Of a DNA stretch of 64,000 bases, positions 1 to 14,171 are shown piece by piece. The stretch lies in the NCBI RefSeq assembly GCF_028453695.1, contig NC_135772.1, positions 9,424,001-9,488,000 on the forward strand. Reading direction: 5' to 3'. Both the position numbers and the translations under genes were made by a program. The notes below the pieces were generated by a model. That model was given only the letters and a program-made list of their open reading frames with translations, had not been told where the DNA came from and ran no database searches. Origin of the DNA: Augochlora pura. Taxonomy: Eukaryota; Arthropoda; Insecta; Hymenoptera; Halictidae. Every line of letters begins with the position of its first letter. The stretch's first letter is position 1.

Positions 1-1976
1 ATCGTTTAATGTTAACATAGCATCCATCGTGTTTTCTCTTTCTGTAATAAATGATTTATAATATAGGAAATATGTCACAGCAATCAAACTTTTCCGTTAT
101 ATAATAAAATATCTTAAATACTAAGTTTTCCCATAAACATAATTACTACAAAATCGAGTAAATTTAATTTGTAGAGAAAGAGAATTACATAGAGTAAACA
201 CATGGTAAATTCAAGTTAACAAGCAAATGATTTTGAATATATTATATCGATATATTATAGTATAGTAGAACAGATACGATAACTTACATACGAAATTACT
301 GTTGATAAACGTAACGTTTTTTTAACTAAATAGACTGTATTTCCATAACCTACTTAACGCTACTGTCACAAGAGATTACATTGCCACTGACATTTTTCAA
401 GAACTAATTTCTACTGCGCACGCAGTAGGAAGTAGGACATCGTGAATTGTATGCAAATGTAGGGTATACATATGAATATGTAGTCCTACAACTTTGCGAT
501 ATTTTAATTCTCCGCATTCGATTATGAAGATTTCACTGAAAATAAAAAAAGTAAACGCTTCGTCTGATAATGTGTGAACGGATAAAATTGAACGTGAAAT
601 AACTTCTATCTATTCATATTTTTAAAAATTGTTAACATTTAGCAAAGTTGTGATAATATTGACGATTTCGATTATCGATATCTTCCCAACGTTTGAATTT
701 AACAAATCTTTTAATGATTTTATTTATGGTTCATATAAGCATACTACGTAAATTTTCGATCTCTGTCAATTTTTAATAAAATTTTAAAATTTGAATAGAG
801 ATACAATTTATATTCCTTTAAATCAAAACGCGATATGGATCAGTTGGAAAAGCATTAATCTGCAGATTTAACGAGCCCAATTGGAATTCAGATGTCGATA
901 GACTTTTTATTTTTTCCATAATTTTCTGCATATAAAACATTGGTTTCGACTAAATAGATAAATTTACTTGAGATTCAATTATAGTCTTAGTTGTAGCCTA
1001 CATTCTGTAATCTTAAACTTAATTTAGTGTTCTGTATTATGTAGAAAACCAATACAAAATATTCAGTAATTTCTGTTTAATTAATAAAAATTGAATTTGA
1101 CATCTGTAGATTAACTTTATACATTTATAGTATAGATTTTAATGAGAATACATTGAATCATCACACCAATTTTTATCGATGAGAAATCAAGACTCTTAAA
1201 AAGTGTGTCTTGGGTAAGGTACGAAGTAGATGTGGTACGTCACTGTCCGCGCTCATACAGTCATGTGGCGTTATTGACGGATTTTGAATTGTTAATAATT
1301 TAAAAATTAAACTCCCAGTAGAATCTCATCACTCATAATTTGCTGGTTATTTTCATCCCAAGTTTAATTGATAACATGTTGTTATATAGTAAAGAATAAC
1401 GAAAATGTTCAAAGCAAAAGTAGTGAAGGTGTAAAAAATGGTGGGGAACATCATCTTCACATTAAATCAGGAGTTATTTGATAATATGTATCGTTCACTT
1501 TTTCATTGCTGATGTGATAACGTGTTTCGTTTCAATTATCTGATGCTACGTAACAGATGAGGTGTTCATTGATCTGTTATCTAAAATACGATTTTTCATA
1601 TAAATACAACGAATTCTTCCAATTTTTATGTACTCTACTAATCTTTTTCCTAATAGTTTGATTAATTCGTATAAAATGGCCTTTTACCTGCAACATTTTT
1701 AAAATGAGCTTAAAACAGAACAACCAAGCGCAATACCACACACCGCGAATAATGAATCTAACTAACAAAAATGGAACTAGAAGAAATAACTAAATTCGAT
1801 ATATGTATGTAATATGTATTTGATACATATGTCATGATCTTTCTACAATTTTATTCGGAGTGTCCATGAAATAGTTTAGAAATAAGCGCAGCTTATCGAC
1901 TCGATGCAGCAAAAATTGGCGCAATGTTTCAAATATCTAGCGACTTTGATGTCGATATACGAAATCCGATTTAATA
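1..1976. other. AT-rich non-coding stretch
   Basis: Strongly AT-rich DNA with only short, stop-riddled reading frames. I see no transposon ends, tandem array, RNA gene or conserved protein motif. It may be intergenic or intronic. Confidence 0.6.
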
Positions 1977-2340
1977 CCAGATTAGCATTAGTGCGCTGTC
2001 ATCGGCATAAAAGCGTCGTGCCGGCCAGACAGTACGACCGGGCCCACGTTAAGATATAAATAAAGCATCGGAGCGGAGATGCGTGCATGTTGGATCTCGA
2101 TAGGCGGCAGGTGGCGTCGGGACCGCCATTTTGGTAGCTTCTCTGGTAGCAGCGTTATTTCTCACGGTAGCCGTCGTGATAGTGGGTCCAGAAGAAACAA
2201 ACAAGTGGAAGAGAGGGACAAGAACTCACCGATAGGAGCAACAAAGAAGAGAACACGGAAAGGTACAACTGGCCAAGACAGCATGTAAGAAAGAGAGAGG
2301 ACGGTGGAGCAAGGAGAGTGAACAACGGAGAGAGAAATGA

Positions 2341-2396
<56 letters not shown>

Positions 2397-2420
2397 CGTT
2401 AAGTCTATATACTAGCGACT
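1977..2420. promoter_or_regulatory. Possible promoter-like region with GA-rich tract
   Basis: Base composition changes from AT-rich to mixed and GC-richer here. A TATA-like GATATAAATAAAG sits near 2052-2064, followed by GC-rich sequence and then a purine-rich stretch ending in a GA microsatellite. GA arrays are common near insect promoters because GAGA-type factors bind them. No start site or exon can be fixed from sequence, so this is only a candidate. Confidence 0.2.
2341..2393. repeat. (GA)n microsatellite
   Basis: An almost uninterrupted GA dinucleotide run of about 50 bp, inside a wider purine-rich strand beginning near 2287. Confidence 0.95.
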
Positions 2421-5060
2421 CTGGCTGGTAAAAAGATGGCGGAGGGGTAATTCGAACGGGCGTTATACGGTGACCCGTTGATCGCGCATGCGCGAATCAT
2501 GGGTGGATTGACTGCGATGGTGTCGGAAGGCGGAGCGACATCTAGAACCGACTCGTACCGGGTGGTATATACCGCATCACTGTCAGCAAAAACCGCATGA
2601 AATGGCACCACTTGCGTCTCCATCGTACTGATGCGGGAGGGAGTTTTGGTTGGTCGCGGGCTGGCAGAAATGCAAGCACTCAAAATGCCACAAGGGTCCA
2701 AGAGAAAACGCCATACTGACGATCACGCGTACATAATCTAGTCAGAAGTAATCGGATCCTCGTATATACGATGCCGCCAAATTTTGTTTCTCTTAATCTT
2801 CCTAACTTTCTGGTTACAACGACGTTAAACACCTCCCAATATTTCGAACAAAAGAGGAACGGAAGAAGAAAACGAGTTATATTACGAACACAAAATGTTA
2901 ATTTCCTACGGAACAATTGCGCCACCGGTAAAAATATAAATGGAAAAGCTTTCCATGTGTCAGTTCGTTCGAAAAATTCATGTATCCATCGGACGATAAT
3001 GACAGGCAATTTGCGTTGGATACTTCTGGAAAAATCGTGTCTAGCAACTATCGCATTTTCGAATTGGTGTCGTCGACCAAACGATCCAATAATTTCAAAT
3101 TATATATTGCGGTACGAATTGTAATAACTTAAATGTAGAAAGCACTTTCCTTTTGAAATAATTTGCAACTTCGAACGACGATTTAAATGCTGAAAAGGCG
3201 CGGGAATGTATACAATTCGCCCCGGTGCATTCGGTTGAGTATTCCGCGCTCGGAGGTCCGAAAAAAAGGGGCGCGGCCGAGGTGGGTGTGGACCGAGCCG
3301 ATGGGGGGCGTGACCACAATGGAAGGGGGAAACGCGCAACTCATTTGGGCGTTTCACCGGCTACGAGTTGGGGAGCATCGATAGTGGGGGTGACGGCATC
3401 AGTCCCTGCCAGCCGCAGTCGCAATTCAACCGTACGACGGTGAAGACGTTACGATGTTCCGTGTTACATGGGTATCTCTTTTTACCGAAAGAGAACAGGA
3501 CAACTTGTCCATCGACTGAATCGTAACGTAGTCGCGCTATCTCGATACGGAGTTTGGTTTCTTGTGCGAAATTCACGAAGGAACGACGGTGTCTGGTGAA
3601 CAACGTGTCGCACGGGGTGAGTGATCGGAAGTGTACCCGCCCTGAGGCTATCGTCGATGCGCCAGTGGATTAAACATTCTACGGGTATACCAGTGGGTGA
3701 AGCGTGACCGATTCTGGAAGTTTCGCTGTCAAGTGTTTGGAATTTTGGAAGACACCGGTTGGATAGAAGCAGAAAACCCGTTTTGATCGGTCGAACCGCA
3801 GCTTTAAGCCGGCCGGCGCCCGCATTAAAGGGAATATGCTCGAAGCGTCCGTCGAGCAACCGCGGTTGCTTCAGTTTGAACGGTCTGCGTGATTTTCACT
3901 CGCCGAGTGACTATACAAAGAGTAGTAACTCAAGCTCGCGCGATTCAGTCCCCCCTAAGCCAGTTCGAGGAAACTATTACATCGAAATGAGCCGCAGCTG
4001 CTCGATTCGGTCGCAACCTCTTAACGGAATTCTTTTGGAAATATCGTAAACATTCCTTTCTCCGGTGAATCCATCGAAAATGTAGCTTCTCGTGAACCCC
4101 TAACACCATCTTGGATGAGAAGGGGCCTCGTATACCGAATGTTTACGCGCTTCGGTCCTTGCGATCGAGAATCTATCGATCGATCAATCGATTGTTGTGC
4201 AACTCAGCCACGCGATCGCCGTCCCGTCGGATCGACCACGCTCTATTTTGCTGCAAGACGCGCAAAGTATCTAGCGTGCGTGTAGTTCTCGCGAATTTTC
4301 GCGGCGGTCGTTTGCGAATTTTGACTGGTATACTCGCCGCAACATAAACTCTCGGCCAATTCCGCAAGTGCTCCGCGAATAAACGAGTGATGATCGCGGC
4401 AGTGTGTCGCAGCTGGAACAGCTATCCTGTGCTAAGGGAGTGACAGGTTCCGACGGCTACGAGTCCTCCTTTCCGGGAACGAACATGCCCCACTGAATAC
4501 GGATACTTCGCTTCTTTGTTTGCTTTACCAGTCCAGGATGACCGAAACGAACTGTAACCACGGAGCGTTCGCATAGCCGCCACAGTGGAGTTCTGCCTAA
4601 TCGCGGGTAAACCAGTTTTCTTATTTGTTCAAGGCGCGTTCAAAGCGAGTAGATAGATGCTTATCGGCCTATCGCATGCATCTTGTGCGCAACAGTTCAT
4701 GCTGACCGACCGACGCATTGGTCGTTTGTTAACAACTAAGCGGAACGATTCAGGGTTATTCGACGCTACCAGTGAACTTTGGACTATTCTTACACATATC
4801 TCATTGACTTTATAATCTATAAATTGTAATATTTTGCACCCTGACGAGATAGCCTAGATAAGTTACATATTAGATTAGAATCAAAGAGCATAACGATGCT
4901 AGAGCAACTACTCCGCGTATTTCGCACTAAACCTTCCGTTCCGATCAAATTGACCGGATTCACATTTTTTCTTCTAAAATAATCGAAAATAATGAATCTG
5001 AAGCATGGAATCTAAAGCACTTTACAACATAAACAAGAAGAAATCTGAACTATCATAATA
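2421..5060. other. Mixed-composition non-coding stretch
   Basis: GC-richer than the first 2 kb, especially at 3200-4750, with scattered CpG-rich words. Overlapping ORFs of 60-125 codons occur on both strands, but none has a recognisable domain, and overlap in several frames is what GC-rich random sequence gives. An untranslated exon or a conserved regulatory block could be here but cannot be shown. Confidence 0.5.
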
Positions 5061-5210
5061 CTGTGGAACCTGGACTATCCGAATCCTTGGTAACCTGAAT
5101 TTTTACAAGTAAATAACACTATCTGAGGTGATTTATATGAAACACTTTCTATTGTAAATATCATTCGGAATGTAGTTTCTCATGATTAGTTTGGATAATC
5201 GAGGTTCTAT
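5061..5210. mobile_element. pogo/Tigger-like MITE
   Basis: A 150-bp sequence with imperfect terminal inverted repeats: the left end contains GGAACCTGGACTATCCGAA and the right end reads GGATAATCGAGGTTCTAT. The GAACCTCGATTATCC theme is typical of pogo/Tigger-like elements. A TA lies at each side (5059-5060 and 5211-5212), as expected for a TA target site. The interior is non-coding. The ends are diverged, so the exact borders are approximate. Confidence 0.55.
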
Positions 5211-8200
5211 TAGATTTAATCAAGGACCCATGATTTTTATATAATAGAATGAACCTCGCGCTACGTCTGACATTTTTTTTTTACATTGACATAGTAGGAT
5301 AGACTCGTACTATTTTGATTATTATACACATTGGTAAACCAGTATATGCATATTTGAAGATATTAACATACGCTTAAAAGTTGATTGTCTACGACGTTCG
5401 TTCACTGTGTCAATAACCGAGTACGCGGTTTGTTTACATGTTTGTCGAAAACTTGCGACACCTTCGATAACCAGTTTTCGGGTAATTTTGCATTAACATT
5501 TATTTGCGTGGACAGAGATCACGATATTATTGAACATTTGATTACCGATACCTGGGGCAAACCACTACCTTTATTAAATACGGTTGCGAGCCGAATATGC
5601 TCAAGATTTATTTGAACCATGATTCAGTTTACTTTAGAGTACCGTTACGATCATCCAAGCGCTAATAATTATAAAGAAATATTTGGACCGATCGTATATT
5701 TAGACGGGACAGAAGTTCAAACTAAAAATGCTAGTAAAAACTAGAGAGTTCCATGATTCGAGACCAAAGGGTGGAATTCCTACTGTTTTTCGTAACATAT
5801 GCAGTGGAATATGCTGAAACGAATGTAATTGAAGATTCTCGTTTGTTCTAGAATACGCTGAAAAGCGTTTACCGTAACGATTCAAAGCGGAAACAATAAA
5901 AAAACGTCAATGCAAGAGTAATCAAATTTTAGTTAGATTAATTAAGGAAGAAGACATAAAAGAAAGGCGTTGTTTAATGAAGCAATCATTTTACCATTTT
6001 GATCTTATTGTTGAGAAACGTTCATTAAACTACACCCCACTGTCGAACGTTGGTGACACTTTGTTTACGCATTTTTCCTTTGTACTTTACCGTAGTCTTT
6101 TTATCTGGAGGACAATCAGCAAATAATCATAAAGCGCATTTCTCGCCATTACAGTAATAATTACAACTAAATACAGCAGGTAAAGGAAAACAAATATTGA
6201 CTCAACGTGATAATTTTGAAATCTCGATTTCTCGTATAGAACCTTTTCAAACAATTTTGCAGAGAAAACTGTGAACGACTAAAACTAGAGAAATAAATAT
6301 GTACTTCACGACCTATTTTATTATAATCATTGTTTAACCATTTCTCTTCGGTTACGTGATTTATCAAATCATTTTTGTATTTTCCGATTGTTTATTTCAG
6401 GTCATCCTTTGTTGACAGTTATTATCGTGTAGCACCGTCGCGTAGGCGTATGATAACACCGATACACAGGAATTGAAATTCATCTAATTCTGCTGCTTTT
6501 CACTCGATACTTTTCCCGCAAGATATTCTTAAAATGTTTCTCACTAAAAATTGAATTTTGAATTGCGTATAAGCGTACTATGAGAGCCAACGTTTAAACG
6601 ATAGCATTTATTCGAGTTTTGGGGCAGAAATGTCTTTAATTTATTGAGAAAGCTATTCAAAGTAGAATGGAACTAATTTAAAGCACCATTTCCAACTGTA
6701 TCGGGCATAACGGACGATGAATAGTTTGCCGTAGTCTGCTTCTTTATTTGCAGAAAACTGCCGTCGCTTCGAGGCCGCGTTGCCGAATGGACACTCGAAA
6801 TATTTCACGTTATGGCCAGACCAACGTCGTCCATCTTGCGTGTTACAAATCTCCGATGCTTATTCTGATCGATTTAGGGAGTTTTTCAAGCGTGAAACGA
6901 TCGCAGTTTCCTGAAATAGTCGTCGGTCCGACGACGACGACGACGACGCGTCGGTAATCGCGATACAATCCCGTCCTTCCGTCAGCATTGTGCACCTAAA
7001 CTATTTATAGTAGTACATTTTCTACTTTGTACCCCATATTTTATACTTTGCATTTGATTTTTTTCATTTGCCATGAAGTGTGCACGCTGCCGCTAAAAAA
7101 TATTTGGTAAACTTTTAAGCTTTTCTGGCAAATAGAATGCACTTGTCTTTCAGTTTACATAAATCACCGATCCGTGTAGATTTGTTGAAAAATTTTAAAA
7201 ATTTTAAAAATAAAAGTTTTAGAAATACGTATTTCCTTCACACAGATTAACTAAAAAATAATTATGACATTTCAGGAAACAAATGTAAATCTTATTCGGT
7301 CTCACTGTCGCTACTATAATATTGAGCAGTTAACTATTTTCTTTTTAAATTGATATAAACTCATCATCTTGATCGCTTGAAATATTTGCGTTCTATATTA
7401 TTTTCCTTCTTTATGTAACTTTTTTTCGTATGATTTTTACTCAATATTCTCTTTTAGCAAGTTTCCATAAATTTGCTGATAATTCGCTACATTTCATTGA
7501 ACTTTGCGGAAATTTCAACCGCGTGAAAAAATGCCGCGAAAATTGAGGAATGAGCGTGAATAGAATCTCGGTCTGTGATCATGCTAGATTAAGATATCGA
7601 AATGTCCAATACATAGCATTGTGCATAATAAAGATAAAGAATTCTGATATCATAGGTTCGGGTAATCAATAGAATTAATACCTCGAGCTTTTACATGTTT
7701 ATAATCGAAACCTTGCAACTTGCTTATCAGAAGCTTGCGTTTCCTCTTTTTTAAAAGATCTATATTGTTCGCGCTCGTTTACTACGCTACAATTTTTCGT
7801 GAACGTTCAGTTATTTCAAAGGACATCTTACTTCGAAAAATGTGATTATAGTAGTTGCTAATCGGAACACCGTTTGGAACCGTGGCGTTATTTCAGATAG
7901 CATAGGTGATACAAATAGCGCAGCCAGAAAATCTGCATCGTCCCACGTTACGAAATCGAATGAATCGGACATCGTCCTTCGCGCCTCCGATCGTCAATAA
8001 TTTCTCGTAATGATTCCCTCCGGCGATAATTGGTCGGCCGAGCGTTAGAATATCAGCCGTTGCAATAAAGTGTTCTTCTAAGATTTGATTTACCAATAAA
8101 AATTGCATCCAACATTTCCTTCGGTTCTTTCGTTAGTTAGGTAACCACGTCGACCATTCTTCAAATATATTCCCATTGCATCACGCCTGAATAAATTTGC

Positions 8201-10104
8201 CTTTTCCGAAGCACCACGGCCGGAACGATTTGCGGCACATTGCGGCGTGGCTTTCGAATTATTGCAAACTTGTCCTATCTACCGGGAATCGGGATTCTCG
8301 GCGATTCGTTATAGGCGTTGAACCTGGACGTTAATGTAATACGCGAATATTTAACAAATTTGCTCGGTAAGCCGACGACGAGTCGGTGGCGGGGCGGCAG
8401 CGGGGCAAGATCGAGTGTATATTCCAAAGGTTATAAAAACCGGTCCTCGATTTTGCCAGACGAAACATCGCGGCGAACAGAGGCGAGAGCGCCTCGTCCG
8501 CGCTCCGTTCGCTCCGGCTAAAGAACGCTCGAAAGTTCCGAGGTTTCACCGAGTCGTCTATGAACACTCGCGTTTTCTTGCGATTCATGCTTCCCTCTAA
8601 GGGGTCCTTTCATCTTCCACGGCAAAAAAAAAATCGATTCTTTTGCATTCCTCTTTCAACCTTTTCACATCGTCAGGAATGAATCCTCAAAGCGATTTCC
8701 TGCAAATCGAAAAATTGCAAAAGTTACGAGCTTAACTCTTTGCAGATAAGATGTACTATTCTAATTGAGCATAAGAGATCCGCGGTCTTTTACCAACACT
8801 GGAACAGAATTTTATTTCGACTGAAAGGAATAACACTCGTACCCAACAGCTTATTACTGGGAATCTTTATTAGGAATCAAACTCGTCGAAGTACGAAAAA
8901 AGGGTTCATATTAAAAGTAAAATTTGCGGTTTTGTAAGATCTTAAATAGGTATTTAAGAAATGCGTGTCACTGTGTTAGTGTGTGCGTATATTGTGATTT
9001 AACCCATTTTCTCTAGTACTATAGCAAGATCAGTAACGAATAGAAACGTCACCGTGCATCATTGATTCTAAGGAAATGAAACAGTCGTAAAGTATGGCAA
9101 TGCAACACGTAGAAGCTTCTAACATAAAATGTAGATTCAAGTTTCCTATTCTAATAAGCACAAATCCTTATCTTTTTGAGACGTGAAAATTTGAAGATAC
9201 GTTCGCATTTCAATTCTGCAGAAACAATGATCAGAAGGATACTCGAACAACGTGTTCGTAAATTATCGGGTAGTCAGTGAAGTCCATTTGTTTTGCGATT
9301 AAACTAGACGCTAATACAGAATAAATGAATAATCTCTTCAAGATTCCCTGTGCACTACACGGTCCATTATTAACTGCACAACGATACGCTAACTTTTCTT
9401 GTAACCCGATGGATCATCCCTTCCACGATGCAGCGAAATGAGAAATTAGGAAACTACACTTCAACAACGAACGCGAACCCTGTTTCGAACAAAGTCAGCG
9501 GATGACTTCGCTTCGCTTCCCGTTACCTCCGAGCGATCAAACGCGTTCGCTGTGTTTCTTAAGAAAATGCTTGCAGTTCGATGTTCCAACCTGCGAAGCG
9601 TTGTAAAAGCTCCGGCGGTTTCGGAGTGCGGCCATTCGATAATTAAAATGGAAGACCGCGGCAGCACGTAACGCCGCGTCGCAACAATGGAAAGCGGGTA
9701 TTAGAAAAGTCGCAGGCCTTTGCAATTTATCATTCCCGCAGTCTCGGCGCGGCGTTTCGTAGAATTTTCGCGGTGCGGTTCAAGCATCGAATGTTGACTT
9801 TCACTGACAGGTCGAATATCAGCGGGATCGCCGGCGACAGGCCCTTTCAAACTACGTTGCATGAAAATCTTCGTGGAATTTCAATCAATCTCTAACTGAT
9901 CATAAAACAGAATTTGCAATATATTTGTAAGTTTTGGCGCGATATTTACGATTTCAACACGTTCGATATCATCGTCGTAAACGTGCTGTGCTTATCATCG
10001 TTCTTAAAATCATAGCACGTAACGTAATATTTAAGGTGTTTACTAATTTTCCTTGATAATTTGCCTTCGCACAACTTTGCTGCTTAGACCCACATAAGTC
10101 TCAC
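5211..10104. other. Non-coding stretch without identified genes
   Basis: AT-rich DNA with GC-richer patches at about 6750-6960, 8200-8600 and 9440-9850. A short GAC/CGA triplet run sits at 6930-6947. No transposase motif, RNA gene or convincing exon was found; the ORFs of 60-85 codons show no known motif. Confidence 0.5.
6930..6947. repeat. Short (CGA)n trinucleotide repeat
   Basis: Six consecutive CGA/ACG triplets in a locally GC-rich patch. Confidence 0.85.
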
Positions 10105-10125
10105 GGGGGGGGGGGGGGGGGGGGG
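10105..10125. repeat. Poly-G run of 21 bases
   Basis: An uninterrupted G homopolymer in AT-rich surroundings. Such runs can form quadruplex structures and are prone to length error in sequencing and assembly. Confidence 0.95.
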
Positions 10126-11010
10126 TAAATACAACAACTGCAAATAGGTTTTTGGGAAAATTATAATAAATATTATATTATATTATGTTCAAGGATATAT
10201 CAGTTTTCTATTATAATAAAATATTTGCAACAAAGCAGGAATAGTGTCTTAGCTTTTAAGGGATATATTACGTGTGAGGTAGAAATCAGCCCTGCGAAAA
10301 TCCTTGACGGTTGATGATTCATCAAGAACATTGTGGAATTATTTAACAATAAAAATAAGCAGCGAAACCAATGCTGGTAGCGAATGTGTTAATCAAAGTA
10401 TTTTTTGAACTGACAGAATGAGGATAATGAGTGTTGAATTAAAGTTGGCTATCAGGTTTTAATGTTTCGTTTTTCTACTCGCTTTTTGAGAGACTAGCCG
10501 GTAATCATATGATTACAAGGATTTAGTTATATTGGTGCAAAGGAAAATCTTCAGATAGTGATTACGAAATCGCGGATCCTACGGACTTGCAACAAAATAC
10601 GAAAAAAGCAACAGACATTTAAACATTTTACAGATACGATAGTATAATTTTAAACTCAATAACGAACTATTTAAAAAGCATTACATGTCCGCTTTATCTT
10701 TCAACGTCTGTTTTACTACTCTAACTTTTATCGATTATAAAAATTCGCAACGCTCACTACTAACACCGATGTTTAATATAAAGGAACTGAAACGTTGGTA
10801 TCGGAATGTTACGAAAAGGTGAGACTTCCGTGTAGTTTGGTTTCCGGAAGAGGCGCAAGTCTCCGCTCCTTTAATAATGTAATACGCATGGGTGAAATAC
10901 GTAAGTAAATAATTAAATCATGTTCGGAGAAATGCGAAAAAGGAAGAGCCGTGATGTTGATTAGACAAAATTTCACAATACGGCGCTAAGATTGGCCGAC
11001 CGGTTTTCTT
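10126..11010. other. AT-rich non-coding stretch
   Basis: No gene, terminal repeat or tandem array was recognised. Confidence 0.55.
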
Positions 11011-11104
11011 CTTGAGCACAAAGAAGCGGGGTCCGTTCTTGTTGTTTTCTTCTTACCACGTTCCCTCTTTCTTTCTCTTCTCCTCTCGAACCGGCCGCCC
11101 TCTC

Positions 11105-11190
11105 GCCTGCCTGCCTGCCTGCTTGCTTGCTTGCCTGCTTGCTTGCAGGCCTGCCTGCTTTTGCTTGCCTGCCTGCTTGCCTGACTGCCT
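11105..11190. repeat. Degenerate CCTG/CTTG tetranucleotide array
   Basis: Repeated GCCT and GCTT tetranucleotides for about 85 bp with a few interruptions. Translation gives cysteine- and leucine-rich low-complexity peptides, which explains the ORFs there. Confidence 0.9.
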
Positions 11191-11902
11191 CCTCGGCCGC
11201 TCGCTTGCCTGGCTGCGTGCTCGTTTTCTTTCTTCCTTTCCGCCTTCCTTCTGGCTTTTACCAGTCACGTCCTCGAGCAGGTACCAGTACGTAAAATGTA
11301 CTCAGGACATTAGTCCTACGCGGAACATGATTCGTGCGGGCGAGCGACGTCTACCGTACCCGTTACACATGTATTTCGTATCTGTGCGCGGAGTCGCTCC
11401 CGTTCTCTGGGCACCGAACTAGGTACCGAACCGAAGACGCGCCGTAGGGGGATCCGCGAGGAGTCATCTTCGCCGGAATAAATTTCGTTTCGGGCGGACG
11501 CAGCGGCCAGCTTCTGCCTCGTCCTCGACAGTTCGTTAGTTCCCGCTGGTCGCCTCTGTTTCGCAAGCCTAGAGACTCTCTAATAAGAGACACGCAATGT
11601 ATCACCCACGTGCACGTATAGCGAATACAAGCAAATAAGATGGCAATACAGTCGCGTTGTACCGTATACACGTAATATTTGCGTTAAAATATCGTAGTAC
11701 CAAAGAAAATCGTGGACGTTATTATGCGACTCTTATTAGAGCGTCTCTAGCAGGCATATCCACGCACGACCGATCGGTTTCGGGCACTAGTTGCCAATAC
11801 TTTGGATCGCCTCGTGCCTGACCAACTGGTAGATATTGTACTCTGTTATCGTTGGTTCTTCCTCCTACCGCCGAGATAATGTTCCCTCCTCTTGATTCTC
11901 TT

Positions 11903-11928
11903 ACTCCTCCTCCTCCTCCTCCTCCTCC
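11903..11928. repeat. (TCC)n trinucleotide repeat
   Basis: About eight TCC triplets in a row; on the opposite strand it encodes a poly-glycine stretch in a spurious ORF. Confidence 0.9.
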
Positions 11929-12360
11929 CCGCTTTTCCGCCGTTATAATCCCTCCTGGCTTTGGCTCCGCGATCGACGAGTAATTCTCTCGTCTCACGGA
12001 CAGCTCGAACCCGACACCCCTAACGGTGGCGTTTAATTAATCGCGCAATCGGACAGCTCGTTTAGCACCGGGCCAGGTCCGCGGACGAGATCGTAATTCC
12101 ATTGTGATCGGTCGCGCACGCGTCGAGCAACGTTTTTATTTTGTACGCAACTCGGTTAGATAAGATACGCGTCCGTTACCGGGTTTCAAGATGTTTGGAC
12201 AGCTGACAATAGCGCCGGTGCAAATAAAGCCAGTTAATGACGGGTCGCAGTTGCCAGACGCTCCCGCGACGCGCACCGGGCGGAGTTTCTTAGAAAATGA
12301 GACTGAAAATGAAAAATAGAAAAATCGTGTTTCGGAAGTGGAAAATTGTTCTGTCAATTG

Positions 12361-14171
12361 TTTTATTATCGTTTAATACGAATAATTGGTTGGTTTAATT
12401 TTTTACTAATGATCATGTATCTCTTTTATAACAAAAGTGTTCCTAGTTCTTTAAAATCTGAAAATATGATTTTGATGTATTATAATAATAGAAGAAGAGA
12501 TTAAAATTGTGACGTAGCCTGCAGTTTGAGAATTGATACGCAACTTTATTTGGAATTTAATGGAATGAATTCTTTCTTATAGTCCGTAATGTGATACTCG
12601 CTATAGCAACGGCGAAGTCTAAGAGTTAACTTAACAGAAATGATAGGTGGATTTACGAAGCTGTTTCACTATATTACCGTGTCAAGCTTTTAAGTCAAAA
12701 TAATTTTTGTCCCATTTTTCGAAGAAATCAACCACAGCGCGACGTCGCTTGCGAGCGAGCCGAGCGAAGCGGAGAGCCTCCGCGCTTTCCGGACGCTATA
12801 CGGCGATTGAATTAATTTGGTACGAAGACGCATTTAGTTGCAATTGGCGCAAAGTATTCGAATGATCTAGCGAAGTTGCGCGCCGGTGCTATTCGTCTTA
12901 CGTTAGCTTAGAATTAGCGACACGGAAATGATGGCTGAACGCGCGCGGGATGCTGGACAATTTATCATCTCCTGTTAGTAATCGCTGTTGATACAATAAC
13001 GATTCGCCAGAAAACACGGCGCCGCCCTTCTTCGAGTATCTCGAGTACGCATTTCGGCGGTCTGCTTCTCACCTTTGATAACCATCCATTCGAAATCAAA
13101 AAAATTGAGGCCATGCTGCAGAAAACTGATATCACGAGGAAACGACAAAAAGTTGAGGGACAAAGGAATGTTTCAATTCTCAGTTCTACTTTGATATTTA
13201 TAACAACATTATCCGGCAAGAGAAATCCCGTGGGTTCGTGTTGCCTTCGCGTGTTGTCGGTGTTTCGCAGGAACATTCATTTTATCTAATTTTAACATCG
13301 AAAAATGATTAGTTTTTATGGCGACATTTCAGAAGGCTCATAATATATCACAGCATTTATCGTATTTTTTGTTCCCCAATTACGGCGATTGGCCGTTATA
13401 ATTTATCGCAGATCTAAAACCTGGAGAAATTGGTAAATGGAAATGTATTAAGGATACGTCGAGGCTGTTTTTCAATAATTAAATGATTGACAGAATGTTC
13501 GGAGCGAATACTGAATGTAGAATGTATCGAATCGGTATCCGATGTATGTACATGTACAGTATGAGTGGGTTACAAGCGTAATGGTCAACAAGTGGTTATT
13601 AAGTAACATTTCCCTCATTGTAACAAACAAGAAGCGCTATTGTTTATTAATATGCCTATTGTTTACTGAACAAAATTAAAACAATTTACCGTTAAGTTAA
13701 TTTACAGTAACTTTATAATTTATTTTACTCGCTTTTTTAACATTTTAGCATCCTAGCCCACTCAATATGTTTGTAGAGTGTGACGGATAACACTATGCGA
13801 AAAAGTAAGCAAAAAATTTGGTGTAAAATTTGTTCGCCCGAGGCTTCCGCAATCGAGAAAATCCGGAAAATCTGTCAGACACACGAACTGTTGCATACGA
13901 TTCAGTTATCGTGTTATTCTATTACTGATCGACGCCAATGTTCGTACCAGTGTTTAAAAGTATTGACAGCGAGATGGTTAAAGTAACCGCAAACCGTACA
14001 ACTATAAATTACAAAACCGAATTATACAACAATAATAGAATGTTCTGCGGGGAAAATGAAGTACGGCGATAGATTAGAATCATTAAAGAAATATTTAAAA
14101 ATAAAAATTCGTGATACTAATGACTAGATTGTGAATTTTCTGCATTTATGAAGAAATCAGATGATCACAAT
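12361..14171. other. Non-coding stretch without identified genes
   Basis: Mostly AT-rich, with a GC-richer patch at 12720-13060. A 103-codon minus-strand ORF at 12965-13276 has no recognisable domain. Nothing further was identified. Confidence 0.5.

Larger units (their letters stand above)
11011..12360. other. GC-richer island with C/T-biased repeats
   Basis: Composition shifts to GC-rich with a strong pyrimidine bias on the plus strand at 11030-11270 and again at 11880-11940. ORFs through it (for example 136 codons at 11012-11422, plus strand) consist of Leu-Ala-Cys-Pro repeats translated from the microsatellite, so they are not genes. The setting would suit a promoter or untranslated exon, but no core element is clear. 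Confidence 0.4.

Noticed and set aside
11012..11422. 136-codon plus-strand ORF with Cys-Leu-Pro repeats
   Set aside because: The repeats come from the CCTG/CTTG microsatellite; neither a signal peptide logic nor a cysteine spacing of a real family is visible.
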